A stretch of 64,000 nucleotides of DNA from QHXW01 sp963768075. Its GTDB lineage: Bacteria > Acidobacteriota > Terriglobia > Bryobacterales > Bryobacteraceae. The notes beneath the pieces were generated by a model, which worked only from the letters and a program-made list of their open reading frames with translations, did no database searches and had not been told where the DNA came from. Both the position numbers and the translations under genes were made by a program. The stretch covers positions 62,001 to 126,000 of the forward strand of contig CAVYHD010000024.1 in NCBI GenBank assembly GCA_963768075.1, in the 5' to 3' direction. This document shows positions 1 through 6,281 of this stretch, piece by piece. The number at the start of each line of letters is the position of its first letter. Within the stretch, counting starts at the first letter, position 1.

Positions 1-1
1 G

Positions 2-322
2 GAGCAAGAGCCGGAACGCATTCAGAATCTGTGGGATAACACGAAATACTTCAAGCAGGGCCTGGCCGCTGCTGGGTTCAATACGGGCATGAGCGAAACT
101 CCGATTACCCCTGTGATCGTCGGAGAAGCGAAGGTCGCGCATCAGCTTTCGGCGGCGCTTTTCGAAGAAGGCGTGCTGGCTACCGGTATCGGATTCCCTA
201 CCGTACCTGAAGGCAAAGCGCGGGTGCGCACGATCGTTACCGCGACGCATACGCGCGAGGAGTTAGACCGCGCGTTGGACGTTTTCGCGCGCGTCGGCAA
301 GAAACTGGGAATTCTGCGGTAA
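2..322 (+). CDS. kbl: Glycine C-acetyltransferase (2-amino-3-ketobutyrate CoA ligase), C-terminal end
   Basis: Last 106 residues of a PLP-dependent alpha-oxoamine synthase; the 5' part lies outside the window and the reading frame begins at base 2. The stretch FNTGMSETPITPV followed by an IVGEA-like segment is the conserved C-terminal domain of KBL. The family interconverts 2-amino-3-ketobutyrate plus CoA with glycine plus acetyl-CoA in threonine degradation. The active-site lysine is upstream and cannot be checked. The stop at 320-322 lies inside the 3' end of the convergent MFS gene, a 60-bp tail-to-tail overlap. KBL is favoured over other oxoamine synthases because of the SETPITPV signature. 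Confidence 0.85.
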   Translation, partial: EQEPERIQNLWDNTKYFKQGLAAAGFNTGMSETPITPVIVGEAKVAHQLSAALFEEGVLATGIGFPTVPEGKARVRTIVTATHTREELDRALDVFARVGKKLGILR

Positions 323-1516
323 CGGGACGCGCTTCAGGACCAGCGCAAGCAATCCTGAAATCAGTGCCAAGAGCGCGCTGCCATAGAACGCCGCCGTCCA
401 GCTTCCGAACCTCTCAAACAGCACCGCTGCCAAGCCGCCGGCGATGATCGATGCAATCCCTTTTGCGCTGTACATGAAGCTGTAGTTGGAGCTTGCGTGA
501 GCGGCGCCGAAGTAATCGCCCACGAGCGAGGGAAAGAGTGAGAACACTTCGCCGTAAGTGAAGAAGGTGAGGATCAGGGTCACGGTGAACATCGTGCCCG
601 ACCAGCGGCCAACGACGAGCACGCTGAGCAGGCAGGCGGCCTGGAGCACGAAGGCGATGGCCATGGTGGTCTCGCGGCCGATGTGGTCGGAAAGCCAGCC
701 CCACGAGACGCGGCTGAGGCCGTTCGAAATGCGATCGAGGGCGAGCGCGAGAGTGAGCGCGCCGCGCGTGATGCCCCACTCGGTGGCGACGGGTCCCGCT
801 TGCGCGGTGACCAGCAGGCCGCCGGTGGCCATCGCGACAAACATGAAGTAAAGCAGGTAAAAGTGTGGAGTGCGCAGCATTTGCGGTGTGGAGAACTGAT
901 CGCGGTTGCGGCGCACGCGCAGGTGGCCGGCGCGCGCGGCGGGATGCGCGGCGGCAAACTCGGGTCCGGGATGGCGAAGGATCTGCGCCACCAGCAGGAT
1001 GATGATCCCCTGCAAAATTCCAGTCACCAGAAAGGCGGTCCGGTAACCACTGGAGCGAATGATGGAGGCGATCAGGGGGATGAAGAGCGCGGAGCCCGAC
1101 CCGAAACCCGCGGCGATGATGCCCGCGGCAAGACCACGGCGATCGGGGAACCATTTCAGCGCGCACGCGATGGAACCGCTGTAGACGAACGCCGCGCCCA
1201 CTCCGGCGAGGGCGTAGAACGCGTAGAGTTGCCAGCGCTCGGTAGCGAAGGCGAGTCCCGACCAGCCGACGCCGCACAACACGCCGGCAATGGTGGTGAA
1301 GATGCGCGGGCCCATGCGATCGATGATCCAGCCTTCGAGCGGCATGACCCAGGTTTCAAAAACGATGAACAGCGTGAAGCCCCACTGGATGTCAGAGAGC
1401 CTCCAGCCGGTGGACTGGCGGATGGGCTCAACGAACAGCGTCCAGGCGTACTGGAGGTTGGCGATCATGATCATCGCCACGAGCGAGGCGGAAAGCTGCA
1501 GCCAACGATTCTTCAC
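263..1516 (-). CDS. MFS transporter, oxalate/formate antiporter (OxlT)-like
   Basis: A 417-residue polytopic inner-membrane protein with about 12 hydrophobic segments and the two-bundle layout of the major facilitator superfamily. Helix 1 (about residues 7-27) is followed by a segment with the sense of YAWTLFVEPI, and the first cytoplasmic loop has the MFS-type DRMGPR motif. The second bundle repeats it as DHIGRET. This arrangement resembles the OxlT oxalate:formate family. The start is GTG at 1516, with only a weak ribosome-binding site. The oxalyl-CoA-synthetase-like gene at 6278-7789 makes a dicarboxylate or oxalate substrate attractive, but the two are not in one operon. Substrate is inferred from family only. 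Confidence 0.75.
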   Translation of the reverse strand: MKNRWLQLSASLVAMIMIANLQYAWTLFVEPIRQSTGWRLSDIQWGFTLFIVFETWVMPLEGWIIDRMGPRIFTTIAGVLCGVGWSGLAFATERWQLYAFYALAGVGAAFVYSGSIACALKWFPDRRGLAAGIIAAGFGSGSALFIPLIASIIRSSGYRTAFLVTGILQGIIILLVAQILRHPGPEFAAAHPAARAGHLRVRRNRDQFSTPQMLRTPHFYLLYFMFVAMATGGLLVTAQAGPVATEWGITRGALTLALALDRISNGLSRVSWGWLSDHIGRETTMAIAFVLQAACLLSVLVVGRWSGTMFTVTLILTFFTYGEVFSLFPSLVGDYFGAAHASSNYSFMYSAKGIASIIAGGLAAVLFERFGSWTAAFYGSALLALISGLLALVLKRVPLPQNSQFLADARENVQRAV

Positions 1517-1608
1517 TTGGCGATCCGGAGGCGCATTTCGAGAAGATTAGCACAGGGGGATGATGTGTGATTGGCGACGCAGCCGGGTTACTTACTGAGG
1601 TGAGGTTG

Positions 1609-1644
1609 TGAGCGTACGCGACCGCTCCCTTTGGTCACGGCTCA
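1609..1644. repeat. REP-like imperfect hairpin
   Basis: The intergenic DNA has terminal arms TGAGC and GCTCA enclosing CGACC and TGGTC around GCTCCCTT, giving an imperfect stem-loop of about 36 bp. It lies between two minus-strand genes (the end of the PEP-CTERM gene and the start of the MFS gene). No T-run follows, so it is not an obvious intrinsic terminator. Similar GACCGCTCCCTT-type palindromes are, to my recollection, dispersed in Solibacter-like genomes. No second copy was seen in this window. Confidence 0.4.
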
Positions 1645-1685
1645 GTATCGGCGGGCTTTGTTGAGTGGCGACAGGCTAGCCACCT

Positions 1686-1823
1686 TCACCTGCGCCTTCG
1701 GAGCAGACCGAGGCCGGCTATGGAGAGGGCGAAGAGAGTGACGGTGGAAGGCTCCGGAACAGTTGCCGGCGATCCTACAGGGCTGATCGGCCCACCCGCT
1801 GTGTCGCCCTGAATTTTCAGATC
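1686..1823 (-). pseudogene. Detached PEP-CTERM sorting signal of the upstream gene
   Basis: Directly downstream of the amber stop at 1824-1826, the same minus-strand frame stays open for 45 codons and encodes a complete PEP-CTERM tail. It has the motif VPEPST, a hydrophobic helix (about TLFALSIAGLGLL) and a terminal RRRR cluster before a TGA at 1686-1688. In the first of the two tandem repeats the matching position reads FNYDLQLSG; here it reads FS-stop-DLKIQG. The expected tyrosine codon TAC has therefore become TAG by one base. As read, the protein would be secreted but not processed by an exosortase. A true mutation and a base-call error are both possible. Confidence 0.8.
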
Positions 1824-2651
1824 CTAGCTGAACAGGTTCGTGCTCGGATCAGGGGCACCGGGGCTGCCGACAACCTCCGCGGTCCAGGCGCCAGAATCGC
1901 CATCCGGGACCGTATAGTCGATCACCGAGGAGGACCCGTTGGGCGCATTCCCAGCGGCGACCGCGACGAGGTTTCCATTGTTGTCATACAGCAACAGTTC
2001 GGGAAATTGAACGGCGGGCACGGCGGCGTTGACGATCAGGCTCAGGGTGTCGCCGGCATTAGCGTCGAGGGAGTAGAAGTTCGGGTCAGCGGGATCGGTG
2101 ATCGCGCCGAGAACGTCGGTCGTATAGGGTATTAGAGATCCGGAGAGTTGCAAATCGTAATTGAAGAAATTGGTGGCGGGATCGGGGGCACTGGCGCTGC
2201 CAACAACTTCCGCCGTCCAGTTGCCTGCATCACCGCCCGGAACCGTATACTGGATCACCGAGGAGGACCCGTTGGGCGCATTCCCAGCGGCGATCGCGAC
2301 GAGGTTCCCATTGTTGTCATACAGCAACAGCTCGGGAAATTGAACGGCGGGCACGGCGGCGTTGACGATCAGGTTCAGGGTATCGCCGACGGAGCTCGGG
2401 AATTCGAAAAACTCCTGCGCGTGGCCGCTTGTAATGGAGCCCAGGGCGTCGAATGCCGGGCTGACGGGTTGCGCCGTACCGAGTGTATAATTTGGCGGAA
2501 TCTGGTGGATGGTCTGATTCGTGGTCGGGCTGATCGGCTGCGCCGTTGCCAGACTCGTGTTCGTGCCGGTTGCAGTGGTAATCGTGTCCGCGCGGGCGGC
2601 CACGGCTGCCAGTAATAGTAAAAACGACGTGACGACTCTCGAACCGATCAT
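1824..2651 (-). CDS. Secreted tandem-repeat protein, PEP-CTERM tail lost to an amber codon
   Basis: A 275-residue exported protein starting at ATG 2651, chosen because it gives a signal peptide (MIGSRVVTSFLLLLAAVAAR then ADT); in-frame codons further upstream would bury it. The body is two copies of a 111-residue module with the shared core PAVQFPELLLYDNNGNLVA. The module resembles bacterial pre-peptidase C-terminal (PPC) / DVUA0089-like beta domains, seen only by pattern. The frame ends at TAG 1824-1826, just before a perfect PEP-CTERM signal in the same frame. A sigma-54-like element lies about 120 bp upstream of the start. Extracytoplasmic structural role; no catalytic residues recognised. 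Confidence 0.75.
   Translation of the reverse strand: MIGSRVVTSFLLLLAAVAARADTITTATGTNTSLATAQPISPTTNQTIHQIPPNYTLGTAQPVSPAFDALGSITSGHAQEFFEFPSSVGDTLNLIVNAAVPAVQFPELLLYDNNGNLVAIAAGNAPNGSSSVIQYTVPGGDAGNWTAEVVGSASAPDPATNFFNYDLQLSGSLIPYTTDVLGAITDPADPNFYSLDANAGDTLSLIVNAAVPAVQFPELLLYDNNGNLVAVAAGNAPNGSSSVIDYTVPDGDSGAWTAEVVGSPGAPDPSTNLFS
1827..2389 (-). repeat. Tandem 333-bp duplication inside the surface-protein gene
   Basis: Bases 1827-2056 match bases 2160-2389 at a constant offset of 333 bp (111 codons). Long stretches are identical, for example GAGGAGGACCCGTTGGGCGC in both copies. High nucleotide identity in the middle of each copy points to a recent duplication or ongoing gene conversion between modules. 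Confidence 0.85.
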
Positions 2652-2769
2652 TCTTGATCCATTCCGCGCTTTGACGCGCCTGTCCTTGCAGCCCTGGCAA
2701 AATAAAGGGCAAGCCCAATCGGCAGTTTTGATACCAAATCGCCATGCCAGCCCGCAGTCCTTCCGATGC

Positions 2770-2785
2770 TGCAACTTAAGTACCC
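2770..2785 (-). promoter_or_regulatory. Sigma-54 (-24/-12)-like element upstream of the 1824-2651 gene
   Basis: On the minus strand the sequence reads GGGTAC, five bases, TTGCA. It keeps the GG-N10-GC spacing required for RpoN promoters and the -12 half is a full match, while the -24 half has two mismatches to TGGCAC. Transcription would start near 2758 and leave a leader of about 107 nt. Weaker than the element at 4690-4705, but found upstream of the other PEP-CTERM gene. Confidence 0.4.
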
Positions 2786-2868
2786 AGCGTGCCGATTGGA
2801 ACCGGCGCGAATGCAACTGTTTAGGACGGAGTCCGAAATTTCCACCATGAGTTATCGCCGGCCGCAGT

Positions 2869-4188
2869 TCACAGAGCGCTTGTTTGCTCCGGAAGCGGAA
2901 CGAAGAGCTTGAACTTACGGCCCACCGGGGGAGTCAGGTTGTCGACCAGCTGAATTTTGATTCGTATCCTGTGCTCAACGCTGGTCTCGATAGCCGTTAC
3001 CCCGGCAGTGACGGCATCGGGGGATGGGAACTCAGAGGGCACGATGCGAATGACTAATTCGTCGCGGGAGGTTTGAGTAACTTGAAAGCGGCGAACCCAG
3101 GTAATGCCTTCGAGGGCATTCATCACTATGACGGGGTGCAACTTCAACCCTCCGGGACAGGGAAACCAATCGAGCGTGCGGGCCTGGATATTGAGGAGTG
3201 TCGACGCGGGGCGGCCGCATGGGCACGGCGTGGGGCCTCGCGTAACTATGTCATACAGGCGGTAGCGAATGAAAGGCGTGGCGTAGGAATGGAGCGGAGT
3301 AATGATCACCTCGCCTTCCTCACCGGCCTGCGCGGGTCTTCCCCCGCGATCGACCTCGAGAATCACGGAGTGATCGCAGATGTGCAGATAACCGGTCGAT
3401 GGGCACTCCCACGCGAGCAGACTTGCCTCGGTGCAACCGTATGTGTTGTAAACAGGGCATCCGAATCTGGAACTGAGCTCGCGGCGGACTTGCGGCAGCA
3501 GCATCTCAGAACCGGAGTTGACGAACCGGGGCCGGATGATCGCCACGTCCGCTGGAGTGAGGATGTCGGCGATACGAGCGAGGGAGTTAGCGTACCCGGT
3601 AATGATTTGCGGCCGGAGTCTACGGAGGGTCGGGAGAATCTGCTCCGGATCCTGATTCGCATCGAGAGCGGTGCGTGGGAATAGTCCGAAGCGGGCGGTG
3701 ATCGGCGTGTCCTCTCCGCGAAGGTCAATCATTCCCAAAGACAAGGACGCCCGATGGTCAGTAACTCGAGCGCCGTACTTCATGAAAACACGAAGGCGGA
3801 TGCCGGAGTGCACTCTTTCCTCGAATCGCGTTCGCCGCAGGAGGAGAGGCTGGCCGGTTGATCCGCTCGTGGAATGCGTAATCAGCCTGGCATTCCGGGC
3901 CCAAGAGGCCAGCTTGTCGACGGCTGGTGCGCGTTGCAGGTCAGAGCGCTCGGTGATGGGAAGACGAAGGAGGTCCGAGACGCCTTGCACGTTGTGGGGC
4001 TGGACGCCCGCGTGGTCGAATGCGCGCCGATAGTATGGAACCGTCTCATAGGCGTGCTTTACGAGCTCGCGCACACACGTATCCCGGAAGCGATCACACT
4101 CGCCGCGGCTCCAATCGAGGCCACTATGCAACGCCGCCAGCGCGCGAAAAGCCGGCGGAACCCGGGACCACAGGCGAGGGGGGGGCAA
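2869..4188 (-). CDS. Phenylacetate-CoA ligase (PaaK)-like adenylate-forming enzyme
   Basis: About 439 residues of the PaaK / coenzyme F390 synthetase branch of the ANL superfamily, which activates a carboxylate with ATP. Visible signs are the nucleotide-binding motif HSTSGSTGQPLLLRR (around residue 120), NTYGCTEAS and YATPFIRYRLYDI in the middle, and a C-terminal AMP-binding subdomain. Stand-alone PaaK-like genes of this size often accompany polysaccharide clusters, so phenylacetate is not assured. The start is uncertain: TTG 4188 is the furthest in-frame codon after a TGA at 4198-4200. An ATG at 4199 would join this frame if the run of eight G at 4178-4185 were seven. No ribosome-binding site is obvious at TTG 4188. 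Confidence 0.75.
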   Translation of the reverse strand: MPPPRLWSRVPPAFRALAALHSGLDWSRGECDRFRDTCVRELVKHAYETVPYYRRAFDHAGVQPHNVQGVSDLLRLPITERSDLQRAPAVDKLASWARNARLITHSTSGSTGQPLLLRRTRFEERVHSGIRLRVFMKYGARVTDHRASLSLGMIDLRGEDTPITARFGLFPRTALDANQDPEQILPTLRRLRPQIITGYANSLARIADILTPADVAIIRPRFVNSGSEMLLPQVRRELSSRFGCPVYNTYGCTEASLLAWECPSTGYLHICDHSVILEVDRGGRPAQAGEEGEVIITPLHSYATPFIRYRLYDIVTRGPTPCPCGRPASTLLNIQARTLDWFPCPGGLKLHPVIVMNALEGITWVRRFQVTQTSRDELVIRIVPSEFPSPDAVTAGVTAIETSVEHRIRIKIQLVDNLTPPVGRKFKLFVPLPEQTSAL

Positions 4189-4197
4189 GGGGCAGCA

Positions 4198-4275
4198 TCA
4201 TTGCCAGGAGCGGGCCAGCGCTTCGGAGATGGCGCGGCATCGCTCGGAACGCTCGCCATCGGGCTGTGCGCGCAT
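4198..4275 (-). pseudogene. 25-codon ORF made from a duplicated panE fragment
   Basis: Bases 4207-4265 match 5739-5797 inside panE at 55 of 59 positions, on the same strand. The minus-strand reading ERSERCRAISEALARS is also kept. The fragment sits in a small ORF starting at ATG 4275 behind a strong GGAGGT and ending at TGA 4198, immediately in front of the PaaK-like gene. No domain can be formed, so I treat it as a relic of a short duplication, perhaps now serving only as a leader ORF. Confidence 0.6.
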
Positions 4276-4368
4276 AAACCTCCGTTTTGCAGAGAGTTTA
4301 TTCCGGGGCATGCCCGAAAGCAAGCCTGTCCGACCAAGCGTGAGCCAGTCACCCGGACCACACCGTCG

Positions 4369-4605
4369 TCAGCCCGCGACCGGATGCTTCGCATTCGCGC
4401 CATCGCGCTTCAGAGCATTGATGTGATCGACAACGTAGCCGGGGGAAACACAGGGAAAGACCGCCCGTTTTTCCGGGAAAATCCGCGTGCTCGCATCAGA
4501 GTACAAAAGGGCTCGGGCTCCCAGGTCAAGGGCTTTTTGAATTCGCGGTGACGAGCAACCGGCGGTCTGTCCCCGGGTTACTCCGCAGAAGCGCATCGCA
4601 ACCAA
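4369..4605 (-). pseudogene. HNH endonuclease relic (truncated)
   Basis: A 78-residue minus-strand ORF whose C-terminal half reads FPCVSPGYVVDHINALKRDG. This matches the start of the small bacterial HNH family (CPGYVVDHI-x-ALKRGGAD, followed in intact members by an NMQWQT segment). Here the frame runs into a stop right after KRDGANAKHPVAG, so the second half with the remaining metal ligand is missing. HNH genes of this type are often mobile or phage-linked. Together with the panE fragment next to it, this marks the stretch 4198-4605 as a patch of gene debris. Confidence 0.45.
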
Positions 4606-4612
4606 AATACTT

Positions 4613-4639
4613 GTCCAAATTATTCAATTATTTTGGAAC
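4613..4639. promoter_or_regulatory. Candidate activator-binding palindrome upstream of the sigma-54 promoter
   Basis: In an AT-rich patch the DNA reads GTCCAAA, a 12-base centre, TTTGGAAC, forming an imperfect inverted repeat about 50-75 bp upstream of the -24 box at 4690. That is a usual distance for an NtrC-type enhancer-binding-protein site. Assigned only on position and symmetry. Confidence 0.3.
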
Positions 4640-4689
4640 ATCTCCAATTCCCGGCATAGCTAAGTCTTTTATTTTCAGCATAGAGGCAC

Positions 4690-4705
4690 TGGCAACAAAC
4701 TTGCT
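4690..4705 (+). promoter_or_regulatory. Sigma-54 (RpoN) -24/-12 promoter
   Basis: The sequence TGGCAA-CAAAC-TTGCT matches the RpoN consensus TGGCAC-N5-TTGCW at all but one position, with exact GG-N10-GC spacing. Start of transcription would be near 4717, leaving a leader of about 30 nt that holds an AGGAGGT ribosome-binding site at 4730-4736 before ATG 4746. Sigma-54 control by PrsK/PrsR-type regulators is known for PEP-CTERM systems in other bacteria. No such regulator lies in this window. Confidence 0.65.
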
Positions 4706-4745
4706 CGTGGTGCTGGGCTCTGAGCACGCAGGAGGTAATTCGACG

Positions 4746-5300
4746 ATGCGAAAATCTTTGTGGCTCCTCCCCACAGCATTGCTTTACATGACCGTAGGGA
4801 GCACTTCGGCGACAGCCGATCCTCTAACCATTGATGAATCCGGGGGAGTGGTTAGCGCGATCGACAACTTATCGATTCTCGGAGACACATACGATGTCAC
4901 CTTTGGCTTGACCGCAACACCTGCGCTCACATTTTTATCCGAGACCGATGCGTCCACCGCGGCGACTTATATTAACGATGCCTTGAACGGAATGGCCGTA
5001 TTTCCAAACATGCTAGAAGGTAACGACAGTGGATCCGGTGCATATTATGTCCTCCCCTACGGGAAAAGCGGGGGCCACTATGTCACCGTAGCGGTCGTAT
5101 GTTCCGATGCGACCGACCCGTGCGACTCGTCGTATTCTGTGCTGTCATCGGACTTTGTCCTCGCGTTCGATACCGCGACCTACGCGGAGTTCACCCGCTT
5201 ACCAATCCCAGAGCCTGGAACACTCAGCCTTACGATGGTAGGGGCTGGGTTGTTGGGGTGGATGCGGGCGCGGCGAAGGCGTAAAGCTCAGGCCATTTGA
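4746..5300 (+). CDS. PEP-CTERM sorted surface protein
   Basis: A 184-residue exported protein with the tripartite PEP-CTERM tail: IPEPGT, a hydrophobic helix (about LSLTMVGAGLLGWM), then RARRRR. An N-terminal signal peptide (MRKSLWLLPTALLYMTVG) directs Sec export. An exosortase of the EpsH type is expected to cleave at the PEP motif and hand the protein to the cell surface or exopolysaccharide. The start ATG 4746 is fixed by AGGAGGT eight bases upstream. The 130-residue middle has no recognised domain; two cysteines (CSDATDPC) could form a disulphide. The gene is monocistronic and preceded by the sigma-54 promoter at 4690. Confidence 0.85.
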   Translation: MRKSLWLLPTALLYMTVGSTSATADPLTIDESGGVVSAIDNLSILGDTYDVTFGLTATPALTFLSETDASTAATYINDALNGMAVFPNMLEGNDSGSGAYYVLPYGKSGGHYVTVAVVCSDATDPCDSSYSVLSSDFVLAFDTATYAEFTRLPIPEPGTLSLTMVGAGLLGWMRARRRRKAQAI

Positions 5301-5333
5301 AGGTTTCCACCGGGTTCCTACCCCGCCGGGTTG

Positions 5334-6281
5334 TCACCGTTGTTTCTCGAGCAGCTTCGTACAGGCGTAGACGGCGCGCGTCGCGGGCATGGGCACGCCG
5401 AGGTGGTCGGCTAACTCGAGTGCGGCGCCGGCGATGGCGTCTAACTCCAGGGGGCGGCCGGCTTCGAGATCTTGCAGCATCGAGGTTTTATGTTCGCCGA
5501 CTTTTTCGGCGCCGGCGATGCGCTGGTCGATGGTGATGGGGATTTCGATGCCGAGTTTGTGGGCCAGCGTTTCGGTTTCGGCCATGATGGCGCGGACGAG
5601 CTGCGAAATATCGGGGTCGCGGGCTATGGTGGCGAGCGTTGAGCCGGTGAGGGCGCTGATGGGGTTGAACGCGATATTGCCCATGAGCTTGACCCAGATT
5701 TCCTGGCGGATGTGGGTGGTGATGGGCGCGCGGAGTCCGGAGCGGGCGAGCGCTTCGGAGATGGCGCGGCAACGCTCGGAACGCGCACCATCGGGCTCGC
5801 CCAGGGTGAGGCGGGTGCTCTCGTTGTGGCGAATCACGCCGGGCTCGGCGATTTCGGTGGATAAGTAAACGATCGACCCGATGACGCGGCGGGTCTCAAT
5901 GGCTGAGGAGATGACACCCGCGGGGTCGATTTTTTCCAGGCGCTCTGCGCCGGTGAAGTACCACCACGGGATGCCGTTCTGCATGCTGACGACGGCGGTC
6001 TCCTCGCCGAACAGCAGAGGCAATTGCGGGGCAAGCGCGGGCAGGCTGTGCGCTTTGACGGCGAGGAAGACGACGTCGACTCGTCCAGCAGCGGCGAGCG
6101 AATCGACGACGCGGGGGCGGGCTTCGAAATCGCCCTCGGGACTCAAGACGCGCACGCCGTGCTCCTGCATAGCGCGGCAATGCGCACCGCGCGCGAACAG
6201 TGTGACGTCGTGACCGGCGCGCGCCATCTTGGCCCCGAGGTAGGCTCCGATGGCGCCGGCGCCGGCGACGGCAAATTTCAT
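5334..6281 (-). CDS. panE: 2-dehydropantoate 2-reductase
   Basis: A 315-residue cytoplasmic NADPH-dependent enzyme that reduces ketopantoate to pantoate in pantothenate/CoA synthesis. The N-terminal Rossmann motif GAGAIGAYLG, the segment MQNGIPWWYF and the catalytic-lysine region KLMGNIAFNPISALTG are all in the expected order, and the length is normal for ApbA/PanE. Members of this family are sometimes generic ketoacid reductases, so the physiological substrate is inferred. The start codon overlaps the stop of the upstream ligase (ATGA, 6278-6281), implying translational coupling. Part of this gene (5739-5797) is copied at 4207-4265. Confidence 0.88.
   Translation of the reverse strand: MKFAVAGAGAIGAYLGAKMARAGHDVTLFARGAHCRAMQEHGVRVLSPEGDFEARPRVVDSLAAAGRVDVVFLAVKAHSLPALAPQLPLLFGEETAVVSMQNGIPWWYFTGAERLEKIDPAGVISSAIETRRVIGSIVYLSTEIAEPGVIRHNESTRLTLGEPDGARSERCRAISEALARSGLRAPITTHIRQEIWVKLMGNIAFNPISALTGSTLATIARDPDISQLVRAIMAETETLAHKLGIEIPITIDQRIAGAEKVGEHKTSMLQDLEAGRPLELDAIAGAALELADHLGVPMPATRAVYACTKLLEKQR

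Noticed and set aside
683..1570. 295-codon plus-strand ORF across the MFS gene
   Set aside because: Composition is Gly/Arg/Glu-rich without hydrophobic segments; the opposite strand is a clear 12-helix transporter.
3874..4551. 225-codon plus-strand ORF over the PaaK 5' region
   Set aside because: Shadow of the ligase and relic patch; no start signal, no family resemblance.
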